Assembly: GCA_011523615.1 (NCBI GenBank) | Contig: WTGJ01000020.1 | Coordinates: forward strand, 253,511 to 317,510 | Source of the DNA: Chloroflexota bacterium | GTDB lineage: Bacteria > Chloroflexota > Anaerolineae > Aggregatilineales > Phototrophicaceae | DNA: 64,000 bases | Reading direction: 5' to 3' | Shown: positions 17,282-26,220 of the stretch, piece after piece | Numbering within the stretch: position 1 is the first letter of the stretch | Layout: each line of letters begins with the position of its first letter | The notes under the pieces: generated by a model | What the model was told of the DNA's origin: nothing | The model's input: the letters and a program-made list of their open reading frames with translations, nothing else | Databases searched by the model: none | Made by a program: the position numbers and the translations under genes

Positions 17282-18330
17282 TCCTGCGAAGACTTTCCGA
17301 AGCGGTGGGCGTTTCCGGCGATGAGGGAGCCATCCGCGATCTGATCATCCCCGAAATTGCCGACCACGTGACCGATTTGCGCATCGACCCCATGGGAGGG
17401 ATCACCGCCCGCCAGAGCGGTACGGGCGCGGAACCCCGTTTGAAGGTCATGGTCTGTGCCCATATGGACGAAGTGGGCTTCATGGTCGTCGGCCATAGCA
17501 GCGAGGGGCGATTGCGCGTGACGAATGTCGGGGGGATCGACGCCCGCATCCTGCCCGGCTTGCGCTTGCGTTTTGGCCAAGATGCCGTCCCCGGTGTGGT
17601 CATGTGGCCGCCCATTCACAAAGGGAGCAATCCCAAGGCCATCCCGCTGCGTGAATTGCCCATCGACATCGGCGCCAAGGACAAAGCGGAAGCCCAAGGC
17701 GCCGTCCCCCTCGGCACCTACGGCGTTTTCGAGAGCGAATATCGCGAGCTCGGCGAAAAGATGCTGCTCGGCCGCGCGTTCGATGACCGGGTGGGTTGCG
17801 CCCTCCTGATCGAATTGCTGCAAGCCGGCCCCCACGCGGTCGATCTGCTCGCCTCTTTCAGCGTCCAAGAAGAGATCGGTCTGCGGGGCGCGCGCATTGC
17901 TGCGAATCACCTCCAACCGGATATCGGCATTGTCCTGGAAGGGCCGCCGGCGCTGGATATCCCCGACCCCACACAAGAGCCGGATGACCGGAACGAACGC
18001 AACCCCAGCAACCAGCTCGGCGCGGGCCCTTCCCTCACGACGATGGACCGCAGCATGATTGCCGATCCTCGCTTGTTGCGCTTCGTCGTCGAAACTGCGG
18101 AGCGCCATGGCATCCCTTATCAGATGCGGGGGCTGCGTGGGGGCGGTACCGATGCCGGCGCGATTCACCTGAGCAACGCCGGCGTCCCTTCGGCGGTGAT
18201 CTCTGTGCCTTGCCGTTACGTCCACGCCCCGGCCGCCATGCTGCATCGCGATGATTACGACCAAACCCTCGCTTTGCTGCGTGCATTGACCCAGGAATTG
18301 ACCCAGGAGGTCCTCACCTGGGATGAATGA
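17278..18330 (+). CDS. M42 family metallopeptidase (paralogue 2 of 3)
   Basis: Second M42 aminopeptidase, 350 aa, starting in the ATGA overlap. It has CAHMDEVGFMVVG, AFDDRVGCALL, QEEIGLRGA, a Glu in place of Asp at the third ligand segment (IVLEGPPALD, a known variant in the family) and YVHAPA. An insert rich in charged residues (PDPTQEPDDRNERNP) follows the ligand segment. Overlaps the methyltransferase start by eight bases, so the operon is translationally coupled. Confidence 0.9.
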   Translation: MILRRLSEAVGVSGDEGAIRDLIIPEIADHVTDLRIDPMGGITARQSGTGAEPRLKVMVCAHMDEVGFMVVGHSSEGRLRVTNVGGIDARILPGLRLRFGQDAVPGVVMWPPIHKGSNPKAIPLRELPIDIGAKDKAEAQGAVPLGTYGVFESEYRELGEKMLLGRAFDDRVGCALLIELLQAGPHAVDLLASFSVQEEIGLRGARIAANHLQPDIGIVLEGPPALDIPDPTQEPDDRNERNPSNQLGAGPSLTTMDRSMIADPRLLRFVVETAERHGIPYQMRGLRGGGTDAGAIHLSNAGVPSAVISVPCRYVHAPAAMLHRDDYDQTLALLRALTQELTQEVLTWDE

Positions 18331-19012
18331 ACTGGCCGAGCGCGTCAGCCGAGAATTTCCGCAGATCGCCCGTGAAATTCGTGCGGCATGGGAGCGGGGA
18401 GAACCCACCAGCTGGTTCGAGGAAATCTACCAACTCGCGGAACGCGACGGCTGCCCTGTTCCCTGGCAGACGGAAGGTGGCCACCCCTTGATCCGAGAGT
18501 GGCTGGAGCAAGAGGGAAAAGCATCCGCCGCAGAACGTTCCCTGGTCATCGGTTGTGGCTATGGCGACGATGCCGAATTGCTCGCCTCTTTCGGTTACAG
18601 CGTGACCGCATTTGACATTTCGGAAACAGCCATCGCCGCCTGTCGCAACCGTTTCGCGAATTCTGCTGTGGTATATCAGGTCGCCAACCTGTTTGCATTG
18701 CCTTCCGCCTGGCGATCTTCCTTTGACCTGGTCGTGGAAAGCCGTACCTTGCAGGCCCTGCCCTGGGATATGCTACAGTCTGCCGCCACCGCCATCTGCA
18801 GCACCGTCGCCCCTCAGGGACGGGTCTTTTTGCTGGCCCATGGTCGCGATGAAGACGAACCTCACCAGGGCATCCCCTGGCCCTTGGCCCGCAGTGATCT
18901 GGCCGCCTTTCAGGTTGCGGGCATGACAGAAGAAACATTTGCCGATATCACACTGGAAGAAGGGCCACGCCTGTTTCGCGCAACCTATCGGAATAAAGGA
19001 GCCACATCGTGA
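18323..19012 (+). CDS. SAM-dependent methyltransferase (class I)
   Basis: Class I methyltransferase of 229 aa. The SAM-binding motif I is SLVIGCGYGDDAELLA near residue 74, with the acidic loop VTAFDISETAI that would bind the ribose. The middle FDLVVESRTLQALP matches motif IV. The N terminus (WFEEIYQLAERDG and PLIREWL) resembles the thiopurine-methyltransferase-like group, which accepts small molecules; this is a weak link. The gene is wedged between two M42 peptidases with overlaps at both ends, so a shared pathway is likely but the substrate is unknown. Confidence 0.8.
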   Translation: MNELAERVSREFPQIAREIRAAWERGEPTSWFEEIYQLAERDGCPVPWQTEGGHPLIREWLEQEGKASAAERSLVIGCGYGDDAELLASFGYSVTAFDISETAIAACRNRFANSAVVYQVANLFALPSAWRSSFDLVVESRTLQALPWDMLQSAATAICSTVAPQGRVFLLAHGRDEDEPHQGIPWPLARSDLAAFQVAGMTEETFADITLEEGPRLFRATYRNKGATS

Positions 19013-20010
19013 ATGAGTTGATCCGCAAACTGGTCGAATGCTGGGGGCCCTGTGGATATGAGCACCAGGTGCGTCGTCTCATCCGGGAAGAAGTCAGCGA
19101 TCTGGCGGATGAAATCTGGGTGGATGGCTTGGGTAACCTCATCTGCCGCGTCGGCAGCGAAGGCCCTCGCGTACTGATCGCCGCCCACATGGATGAAATC
19201 GGCATCATGGCGCTCTACAAAGAAGAGGTCAGCGGTTACCTGCGCTTCACCAATCTGGGTGGCCTATTTCAGAGCACGTTGATCGGCAACCGTGTGCAGT
19301 TTGAGGATGGCACCATCGGTGTCGTCAACGCGCAGGAACGCAATGGCAAGAGCATCCGCCAGCACCCTCCGACCCATTTGGATGATTTTTACGTGGATGT
19401 CAGCGGCGCGGAGCAGGAATTCACACCCGGCCAACCGGCTGTCTTCTGGCGAGAGATGGCCACCCGCGGTGAATTCGTCATCGCCAAAGCCCTGGATGAC
19501 CGCATCGGTTGCGTCATTGCCATCGAAACAATGCGCAATCTGGCGCAGAATTCGCCGAATCAATGCTTCTTCGCCTTCACGGTACAGGAAGAAGTGGGCT
19601 TGCGGGGGGCGCGAACGGCCGGTTTTGCGATAGAGCCTGATATCGCCATCGCCCTGGATGTGACGGATACCGGCGATACGCCAGGCGGAGCAAAAATGCC
19701 GATGAAACTGGGCGCAGGTACCGCCATCAAGCTGTATGACCCCGGTCTCATCGTCCCGCGTTCGGTCAGCAATTGGATGCTCCAAACCGCTGCCGAGCGC
19801 GGCATCCGCCATCAACGTGAAGTGCTCCCCGGCGGCACGACGGATGCGGCGGCCATCCAGGTAGCTCATGCCGGTGTGCCCAGCGGCGTGATTTCCGTTC
19901 CCACCCGCCACCTACATACCACCAGCGAAACGGTGCATTTGGGCGACGTCCGGGCGAGCATCGATCTGCTCACCGCCCTGTTGGCAGCGCCCGCCGTCCT
20001 GCAGGACTGA
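19009..20010 (+). CDS. M42 family metallopeptidase (paralogue 3 of 3)
   Basis: Third M42 aminopeptidase, 333 aa. The GTG start at 19009 overlaps the methyltransferase stop (GTGA) and has AAAGGAG upstream. Key residues are in AAHMDEIGIMA, ALDDRIGCV, QEEVGLRGA, IALDVTDTGDTP and HLHTTSE. It is the closest of the three to the standard PepA/TET consensus. Last gene of the peptidase run; a 92-base gap with a possible TATACT -10 follows. Confidence 0.9.
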   Translation: MNELIRKLVECWGPCGYEHQVRRLIREEVSDLADEIWVDGLGNLICRVGSEGPRVLIAAHMDEIGIMALYKEEVSGYLRFTNLGGLFQSTLIGNRVQFEDGTIGVVNAQERNGKSIRQHPPTHLDDFYVDVSGAEQEFTPGQPAVFWREMATRGEFVIAKALDDRIGCVIAIETMRNLAQNSPNQCFFAFTVQEEVGLRGARTAGFAIEPDIAIALDVTDTGDTPGGAKMPMKLGAGTAIKLYDPGLIVPRSVSNWMLQTAAERGIRHQREVLPGGTTDAAAIQVAHAGVPSGVISVPTRHLHTTSETVHLGDVRASIDLLTALLAAPAVLQD

Positions 20011-20102
20011 CCTCACCCCTGCTGACGGATTCCGCTGGCCGGCCGTTCTGCGCTATACTGCGGGGATAGGCAGGTTGGGCCGATCGATAGCATGAGGTGT
20101 TC

Positions 20103-20612
20103 ATGGCGCGGGAATTGATCGTCGCGGTCTTTCCAACGCGGAATCTCTTGTTACAAGCGCTCGCCCAAGTCAAAACGCTGGAAAGCATCGAGATCAAGCG
20201 AGCCGCCATCGTATCCATCAATCAAGATGGGGAAACCGTCGTCGTCGATGATGATCTGAGCGCTGCCGAAGGCGGCCCGGCGGGCATGGTGCTCGGTGGC
20301 TTTCTTGCCGCTGCCGGCATGATCTTCCTGGGAGCGACGCGTTTGCCTGGCGTCGGCCCGGTCCTCGCCATCGCCGCTGGCACCATCATCGGCGCGATCA
20401 TCGGCCGCCTCACGGGTAGCTTTGCGGCCAATTTGCTGGATTTTGGTTTTCCGCGTGACATCACTGATGATATCGCCAGTCAACTCAAACACGGTCAACC
20501 GGCTCTGCTCGTCGAAACCAAACAGGATGACGAAAATTTCAGGGCCTTACGAGAAGCGTTCGAGACCCACGAAGCGAACACCGTGCAACGGCTCGAAGAT
20601 GAAGACCTCTGA
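20103..20612 (+). CDS. small membrane protein, glycine-zipper/DUF1269-like
   Basis: Function unknown; 169 aa. The soluble N-terminal part ARELIVAVFPTRNLLLQALA resembles the DUF1269/GSP17M family. A hydrophobic, glycine-rich segment (GMVLGGFLAAAGMIFLGA, then IAAGTIIGAIIGRLTGSFA) could form a membrane hairpin. An acidic tail ends RLEDEDL. The ATG at 20103 has GAGG five bases upstream. The stop overlaps the next ATG (TGATGG), so the two membrane proteins are probably made together. Confidence 0.6.
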   Translation: MARELIVAVFPTRNLLLQALAQVKTLESIEIKRAAIVSINQDGETVVVDDDLSAAEGGPAGMVLGGFLAAAGMIFLGATRLPGVGPVLAIAAGTIIGAIIGRLTGSFAANLLDFGFPRDITDDIASQLKHGQPALLVETKQDDENFRALREAFETHEANTVQRLEDEDL

Positions 20613-21217
20613 TGGCAGCGGAACAACACGAATCGATCACCAGCGAAAGTCCATCTGCCCGCTTTGAAGCGGCATCGCTTGCGTCTGCGCCGGGCCTGTT
20701 GGGCCAGCGACCCGCCCTAGGCAGCCCGCTCGACACCCAGCTGCAAGAAAATGCAGAACCGCCACAGGGTATACCTGACGACAGCCTGGAACGTACCGCT
20801 CAGCTGGGGATCATCTTGATCGCGCTGGGGATTATCTCGACGCTCATCGGCCTCTTCCCCGGCATTGCTGGCTCGCCGCCAGTGGGTGATGTCGGTCAAA
20901 TCCAAATCACCGTCATCCTCGGCGGCTTTTGCCTGCAAATTTTCGGCGCCTGGGTCTATGTGCGCTTCAATTTCTACCCGGATGGCACCGTCAACTTAAT
21001 TCAACAAATCGGCATCCGTTTCACCTGGACGGGCTTGCTCTTTTCTTTGCTCTCCGGTTTTGCGGACATCCTGGGTTTCGGTTCTCATGGCGGTAACGAG
21101 GGTTTTTTCCTGGGCCGCGGTCAGGCCCTGGGCCTCGTGGGCGGTTTCCTATTTGCCTCCATTGGCTTGCTCATCTATGCCTTAGGCGGCTCGCTGGGCC
21201 GTTCCCCCCGGTCATGA
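20612..21217 (+). CDS. hypothetical four-helix membrane protein
   Basis: Not assigned to a named family. The 201 aa protein has about 60 polar N-terminal residues, then four hydrophobic segments: LGIILIALGIISTLIGLF, a second at ITVILGGFCLQIFGAWVYV, TWTGLLFSLLSGFADILGF, and LGLVGGFLFASIGLLIYALG. It starts in the stop codon of the preceding small membrane protein and ends seven bases before the phosphatase gene. No motif suggests a function. Confidence 0.55.
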   Translation: MAAEQHESITSESPSARFEAASLASAPGLLGQRPALGSPLDTQLQENAEPPQGIPDDSLERTAQLGIILIALGIISTLIGLFPGIAGSPPVGDVGQIQITVILGGFCLQIFGAWVYVRFNFYPDGTVNLIQQIGIRFTWTGLLFSLLSGFADILGFGSHGGNEGFFLGRGQALGLVGGFLFASIGLLIYALGGSLGRSPRS

Positions 21218-21224
21218 AAGCGCG

Positions 21225-21857
21225 ATGACCACGTTTCTCCTCATCCGCCATGCCACCAATGATTACGTCAAGAAAGGTCGGCTGGCCGGCCGCAGCCCGG
21301 GGGTCCGCCTCAATGCGGAAGGCCGTGCCCAAGCCAAATCTCTGGCGGAACGCCTGGCCGCTGCGCCGATCCAGCAACTGTATTCCAGCCCATTGCTGCG
21401 CACGATGGAAACGGCCCGCGCCATCCAAAAACGCTCCCCTCAGCTGAACATTCAGCGCTGCTCGGCGATCGTTGAAGTGCAATATGGCCGATGGCAGGGC
21501 AAGCCCTTCTCAGCGTTGACCCGCCGCAAACTCTGGCGCATCGTTCAATCTCATCCTTCAAGGGTACAATTCCCGGAAGGAGAGACGATCCGCGCCGTAC
21601 AGAATCGCGCGGTGGATGAACTGGAGCGGTTGCGCCTCCTCCACCCAAAACAACTCGTCGCTCTGGTGTCGCATGCGGATGTCATCAAGTTGATCCTCGC
21701 TCATTATTTGGGCATGCACTTGGATCTCTACCAGCGCATCATGATCGCCCCGGCTTCCATTTCATCGCTGGAATTGGGCAGTGGGCGGCCTACCCTTTTG
21801 ACGCTGAATGATTGCGCGCACTTGCGCCCCAACCTAGCCAACCGTTCCGGACGATGA
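21225..21857 (+). CDS. histidine phosphatase family protein (MSMEG_4193-like)
   Basis: Phosphoglycerate-mutase-like phosphatase of 210 aa. The catalytic LIRHATNDY (RHG-type) is at residues 6-14. The second-half histidine is in ALVSHADVIK, and the Arg of YSSPLLRTMETA and acid-base Glu of EVQYGRW are in place. It heads a conserved trio with DUF3090 and SCO1664-family genes, found together in Actinobacteria and Chloroflexi. The trio's substrate is not known. Spacing to the next gene is seven bases. Confidence 0.87.
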   Translation: MTTFLLIRHATNDYVKKGRLAGRSPGVRLNAEGRAQAKSLAERLAAAPIQQLYSSPLLRTMETARAIQKRSPQLNIQRCSAIVEVQYGRWQGKPFSALTRRKLWRIVQSHPSRVQFPEGETIRAVQNRAVDELERLRLLHPKQLVALVSHADVIKLILAHYLGMHLDLYQRIMIAPASISSLELGSGRPTLLTLNDCAHLRPNLANRSGR

Positions 21858-21864
21858 GGTAAGC

Positions 21865-22383
21865 ATGCCAAACCAGGAAATCCAGCTCAATCCCGTTGAT
21901 TTCATCACCATCGGTACGGTCGGCCCCAAAGGACGGCGGGTATTTTACCTGCAAGCCGGCCAGGGTGAGCAAATCGCCACCCTGCAAGTCGAAAAAGAAC
22001 AGGCCTGGGCCCTGTGTGAAGCCATCGAAGAACTCCTGGCGGATCTGGTGAAACGTTACCCCGACCTGGAAAAAGAGACGGCAGAAAAAGAAACCATCGA
22101 CGAAGAGTCCTTCATTCTCCGCGAACCAATCCAACCGCTGTTTCGGGTGGCCCAGATGGGCCTGGGCTACGATGAGGAACACAATCTCATCGTCCTCGTC
22201 ATCGAAGAATTGCTTTCGAGCGATGAAGCGGAAGAGGGCGATTCGCCCAGCGTCGTCCGCCTCTGGATTGCGGGCAGCCTGATGCGCCAATTGGGCAAAT
22301 ATGGCAGCGAAGTGGTCCGCGCTGGACGACCCGACCCCAGCCAGAACGGGCACATCCGTTATTATTGGGGCATGGCCGGATGA
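21865..22383 (+). CDS. DUF3090 family protein
   Basis: Conserved protein of unknown function, 172 aa, middle gene of the phosphatase/DUF3090/SCO1664 trio. Typical pieces are FITIGTVGPKGRRVFYLQAG near the N terminus, then LQVEKEQAWALCEAI, and the C-terminal PDPSQNGHIRYYW. Soluble, acidic, no signal peptide. The stop overlaps the next start as ATGA, indicating coupled translation. The genomic link suggests a role supporting the kinase-like partner. Confidence 0.88.
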   Translation: MPNQEIQLNPVDFITIGTVGPKGRRVFYLQAGQGEQIATLQVEKEQAWALCEAIEELLADLVKRYPDLEKETAEKETIDEESFILREPIQPLFRVAQMGLGYDEEHNLIVLVIEELLSSDEAEEGDSPSVVRLWIAGSLMRQLGKYGSEVVRAGRPDPSQNGHIRYYWGMAG

Positions 22384-23174
22384 ATGCTGCGCTGCCCGAC
22401 GAATCGGCGAAAGCGACGGCCCAAGCCAAAGACTTCACTACTCAAGAATTTTCCGCGGAGCAGGCCCTCCACATTCTGCGTAACGGGGAGTTCCGTCACG
22501 AACATGGCATGTTGCCCTGGGGTTCCAACTATTGCTTCTTGCTCACGGTGGGCCAGCAGGATGAGGAATTGTTGGCGATCTATAAACCCCAACGCGGCGA
22601 ACGCGAACTCTGGGATTTCCCCCGCGGCACCCTATGTTTCCGTGAAGTCGCGGCATATGAAACCGCCCTCGCCTTGGGCTGGTCGATCGTCCCGCCCACT
22701 GCCTTGCGTGAGGGACCCTATGGGATCGGCTCCCTACAGTGTTTCATTCACCATGATCCAGAGCAGCACTACTTCAATTTCCAGGCGGAGGGGAGCCATT
22801 TGATCCCCCAACTGAAACGTCTGGCGCTCTTCGATTGCCTCATCAACAACGCCGACCGCAAAGGCGGTCACTGTCTGTTGGATGAGCGGCAGCAACTGTG
22901 GGGCATCGACCATGGCGTGTCTTTCCACAGCCAGCCAAAATTGCGAACCGTCATCTGGGATTTCGCCGGTGAGGCGCTGCCCGATGCCCTTTGTGCCGAC
23001 GTTTCAAAGTGGCGCCAATCGCTGGCGGAAGGAAGCTCCTTTCGGCAACAGATGAGCAATCTGCTCAGCGAAACTGAAATCAACGCTTTGGAAGTTCGCG
23101 CGAAGGATTTGTTGGATTCAGGGAAATACCCACAACCCGGCCAGGGGAGCAACTATCCCTGGCCGCCGGTTTAG
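22380..23174 (+). CDS. SCO1664 family protein (PI3/4-kinase-like fold)
   Basis: Conserved protein of 264 aa with features of the PI3/4-kinase-like fold. The catalytic-loop-like LINNADRKGGHCL near residue 160 is followed by WGIDHGVSF, comparable to the HxDxxxxN and DxG motifs. YKPQRGERELWDFP near 65 could be the nucleotide-binding Lys region. It is the third gene of the phosphatase/DUF3090 trio. ATG at 22380 overlaps the DUF3090 stop. The 3' end meets the convergent tpx stop with a four-base overlap. Kinase activity is inferred, not shown. Confidence 0.87.
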   Translation: MNAALPDESAKATAQAKDFTTQEFSAEQALHILRNGEFRHEHGMLPWGSNYCFLLTVGQQDEELLAIYKPQRGERELWDFPRGTLCFREVAAYETALALGWSIVPPTALREGPYGIGSLQCFIHHDPEQHYFNFQAEGSHLIPQLKRLALFDCLINNADRKGGHCLLDERQQLWGIDHGVSFHSQPKLRTVIWDFAGEALPDALCADVSKWRQSLAEGSSFRQQMSNLLSETEINALEVRAKDLLDSGKYPQPGQGSNYPWPPV

Positions 23175-23683
23175 AGCAGCGAGTTCACCGCTGCCAATGC
23201 GGCGTCGTAATCCGGTTCATCGCCGATCACCGCTACGTATTCCACATGACGGATGATGTTTTCGGTATCGACCACGAAAACGGCGCGCTGGCAGATCCGC
23301 CAATCCGTATCGAAGACACCATAATCATCGGCAAATTGCATGGTGTAATGATCGCTCAATGCCTCAGCGTTATCGACCCCTTCCTCGACACAAAATCTAG
23401 CGAGCGCATAGGGCAAATCCGCACTGACCGTGATGAGTACGATGCGTTCATCCAGCAATCCCACCTCATTGCTGAAGCGCTTGGTCTGGATCTGACAGAC
23501 GCGCGTATCCACTGAGGGGACACAGCTGATGATTTTGATCTTATCGTTGTAGTCGGCAAGTTTGCGCATTTCCAGGTCTCTTCGCTGCAAGAGGAATTCC
23601 GGCGCTTCCTGTCCTACCGCCAACATCGAGCCTTGGACTGAATGAACCGTATCTCCCACTATGACACCCGGTCTATCGCTCAT
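23171..23683 (-). CDS. tpx: thiol peroxidase (atypical 2-Cys peroxiredoxin)
   Basis: Reduces hydrogen peroxide and lipid peroxides using thioredoxin-like donors. At 170 aa, the peroxidatic Cys is in VPSVDTRVCQIQTKRF and the resolving Cys in ALARFCVEEGV, matching Tpx. The HYTMQFADDYGV and RAVFVVDTENIIRHVEY segments are typical. A second Tpx is at 36275-36790. Last gene of the long minus-strand run that begins at rpmH, 62 bases after the amidohydrolase. Confidence 0.93.
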   Translation of the reverse strand: MSDRPGVIVGDTVHSVQGSMLAVGQEAPEFLLQRRDLEMRKLADYNDKIKIISCVPSVDTRVCQIQTKRFSNEVGLLDERIVLITVSADLPYALARFCVEEGVDNAEALSDHYTMQFADDYGVFDTDWRICQRAVFVVDTENIIRHVEYVAVIGDEPDYDAALAAVNSLL

Positions 23684-23745
23684 GATTCAAGCACCCTACC
23701 CTAAGTCAAATCACCATTCTTCCCATTTGGCAAGGAGATTGCGCT

Positions 23746-25356
23746 TTAGAAGGGACCATGACACCACTCGCCACCCAGCATGGTAGCCAAAATTTGCGTT
23801 TTGTGCAACTCTGCTGGCGGCAAAGCATGAATCGCTCGATCCAACACGATCAGATCGGCATGGTAGCCCGCGCGCAATTGTCCCTGGCAATGTTCCTTCC
23901 CCGCTGCATAGGCCGGTCCTTGCGTATAGCCGGCGATCGCCTCGGCCAGGGTCAGCTTGGCTGCCGGATACCAGCCCTCCGGCCCTGGTGAGCCATCCAC
24001 TCGTTGACGGGTCACCGCTGCGTGGATATTGATGAACGGCTCCATTGGTTCGACCGGTGAATCCGTGCCGTAGGCAACCCGCGCTCCGAGATCCAATTGC
24101 GTCCGCGTATCGTATGCGTATTGGCTACGTTCGCCCCAATATCGATCGGCAAGGGGATAGTCCGAAGGTGCGAAAATGGGTTGCACCGAAGCGATGACCC
24201 CAATCTCTGCCACGCGGGGGATATCCGGCGGATGAACCAGCGAAAGGTGTTCGATCCGATGTCGCCTTCCCTCCCGCGGGATACCGGCGGCCGCTTCTTC
24301 TTTGCGCGCTGCTTCAAAAACATTCAACACCTCATGCACCGCGCGGTCACCGATGGCATGGATGGCGCTGGCAAAACCCGCTGCACTGGCCCGGATCACC
24401 TTTTCCGCCATCTCCTCCGCGTCCATGATGCGTATGCCGAAATTATCCGGTTCGCCTTCGTATGCTTCCATCATGTATGCCGTTCTGGGTCCCAGCGCGC
24501 CATCGGCAAATATCTTCTGCGCGCCGAGCCAGAGCCAGTCGTCGCCAAAGCCCTGCCGCAAACCCACTTCCAACGCTCCGGCGATGAACTCGGTCTTCAC
24601 CATTTTGCACACGCGCAAGGATAATTGGCCGCGTTCGCGCAGGATCTGCAAGGCACGCAGACTCGGCGGCCCATCGAAACAATGGATGCCCGTCAAACCA
24701 ACGGCCAAAGCTTTTTGCTGCGCGGCGAACATGGCATCGGCGATATCCTCATCGCTCAGTATGGGTATATGGCGCTCAACCAACTCGATGGCCGTCTCAA
24801 AGAGGACGCCCGTCAGTGCCCCATTTTCATCGCGTTGCAGACTACCTCCCGGAGGATCTTCGCTGCTCGCATCCAATCCCGCGATCCTCAGGGCCGCGCT
24901 ATTCACCCAGGCCGCATGACCGCTCTTGTCGGTCAACAGGGCCGGGTGAACCGGGGCGACCGCATCCAATTCCGCCGCGGTCGGGAAGGCGCGATCCTCC
25001 CAGACATCTTGCCGCCAACCGTCACCGAGCAGCCACTCCCCAGCCGTTGTAACCGCCGCCCGTTCCGCCACGCGCCGCAGCGCTTCCTCCCGGCTGGGCA
25101 CCTCGTAAACGTTGACGCTTCGTAGAGACAGCGCGGTATGCTGCCAGTGGATATGCGCATCAGTCAGGCCGGGCAAGACATCCCGCCCTTCCAGATTTTC
25201 CCGTTTCGTCCCCGCGCCGGCCAATGCCAGCATCTCTTCGTCAGCGCCCGTCGCCAAAATCCGACCATCCCCAATGGCGAGCGCAGTGACATGAACCTGC
25301 CGCTCATCCTGCGTGAAGATATTTCCGTTGTACAAGACGCGATCCACGAAAGACAT
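23746..25356 (-). CDS. amidohydrolase family protein (YtcJ-like)
   Basis: Metal-dependent hydrolase of the amidohydrolase superfamily, YtcJ/AepA type, 536 aa. It shows LPGLTDAHIHWQHT (HxH metal site), an inner barrel with ADGALGPRTAYM, HAIGDRAVHEVLNVFEA (His ligand), RHRIEHLSLV, and the catalytic Asp in VAYGTDSPVEPM. The real substrate of most YtcJ proteins is unknown. It lies three bases after the PfkB gene. A paralogue is at 50252-51829. Confidence 0.88.
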   Translation of the reverse strand: MSFVDRVLYNGNIFTQDERQVHVTALAIGDGRILATGADEEMLALAGAGTKRENLEGRDVLPGLTDAHIHWQHTALSLRSVNVYEVPSREEALRRVAERAAVTTAGEWLLGDGWRQDVWEDRAFPTAAELDAVAPVHPALLTDKSGHAAWVNSAALRIAGLDASSEDPPGGSLQRDENGALTGVLFETAIELVERHIPILSDEDIADAMFAAQQKALAVGLTGIHCFDGPPSLRALQILRERGQLSLRVCKMVKTEFIAGALEVGLRQGFGDDWLWLGAQKIFADGALGPRTAYMMEAYEGEPDNFGIRIMDAEEMAEKVIRASAAGFASAIHAIGDRAVHEVLNVFEAARKEEAAAGIPREGRRHRIEHLSLVHPPDIPRVAEIGVIASVQPIFAPSDYPLADRYWGERSQYAYDTRTQLDLGARVAYGTDSPVEPMEPFINIHAAVTRQRVDGSPGPEGWYPAAKLTLAEAIAGYTQGPAYAAGKEHCQGQLRAGYHADLIVLDRAIHALPPAELHKTQILATMLGGEWCHGPF

Positions 25357-25359
25357 CCC

Positions 25360-26217
25360 TCAATCCTCTCCGCTGCCTAGCACAATACCCCATTGCTCGC
25401 TGATCTCAGCCGGTCTCGGTGCGCTTGCCATACCCTCACGGGTGACGGAAATTCCAGCCAGGCGCCCGGCCAATTGCGTCGCTTGCCACACCGACAAGCC
25501 ACCCCGCAAAGCACACAACAAACAGGCCGCGAATACATCGCCGGCGCCGGTCAATTCACATTCACCCAGATGCAATGTTCCGTAGGGTTGCGTTCGACCC
25601 TCTCGGTACAGCGTACCGCCTTCTTTGCCCCGCGTGAGCACCACATTCCGCGAAACGGCCACAATCTGGGCCAAGCCGCCCGGCAAATCGCGGATGTCCT
25701 CTTCGCTGAATACCACGACGTCCACCGCCTGCAACAGCGTTTCGTCGAACCAGGGCTGCGGCCGCACCCAACCTCGTTCATCCCAGCTGCGGAAATACCC
25801 CTGTGCCGTGAGCAAGATCTTCGCCTGAGGGAAACCATCCACGATCGTCGGATCGATTTCGCCGGCCATGCAAGCCAACATCACATAACGCGCATCCCGC
25901 CACGCCGCAGGAACGGCGCTGGCATCGATCGGGCGCGCCACCTGCCTCATCACCTGTCGCCTTCCCGCAGCCGAATAATGATTTTCCATCGTGGTCGTGT
26001 GTTCGGCGGCCAGGCAATGCGTCTCTACAAAATTCAGTTCTTGCAACAAGGGTTCGTCGGCAGCCGCACTGGTCAATAGGCGGGTCTGCGCGCCAAACGC
26101 ACGAGCCACGTGTGCCGCATATGCCGGCGTTCCCCCCAGGATTCGCTGGCCATCCTGCACGTCCGCGACGATATGGCCGATGACCAATACATCCGGCACT
26201 GCGCTACCGGTCGGCAT
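25360..26217 (-). CDS. PfkB/ribokinase family carbohydrate kinase
   Basis: Predicted sugar or nucleoside kinase, 285 aa. The N-terminal GHIVADVQDGQRILGGTPAY holds the PfkB glycine pair, and the C-terminal signature is ECELTGAGDVFAACLL with the catalytic Asp of GAGD. VVLTRGKEGGTLY is the usual ATP-side strand. No substrate-specific motif was recognised. Packed three bases after the jag gene and three before the amidohydrolase, so it is part of the rpmH-yidC run, though unrelated to its functions. Confidence 0.87.
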   Translation of the reverse strand: MPTGSAVPDVLVIGHIVADVQDGQRILGGTPAYAAHVARAFGAQTRLLTSAAADEPLLQELNFVETHCLAAEHTTTMENHYSAAGRRQVMRQVARPIDASAVPAAWRDARYVMLACMAGEIDPTIVDGFPQAKILLTAQGYFRSWDERGWVRPQPWFDETLLQAVDVVVFSEEDIRDLPGGLAQIVAVSRNVVLTRGKEGGTLYREGRTQPYGTLHLGECELTGAGDVFAACLLCALRGGLSVWQATQLAGRLAGISVTREGMASAPRPAEISEQWGIVLGSGED

Positions 26218-26220
26218 TGG

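Noticed and set aside
16157-18408. Two long minus-strand open frames opposite the M42 peptidases
   Set aside because: Mirror frames of well-supported genes; no start sites or motifs.
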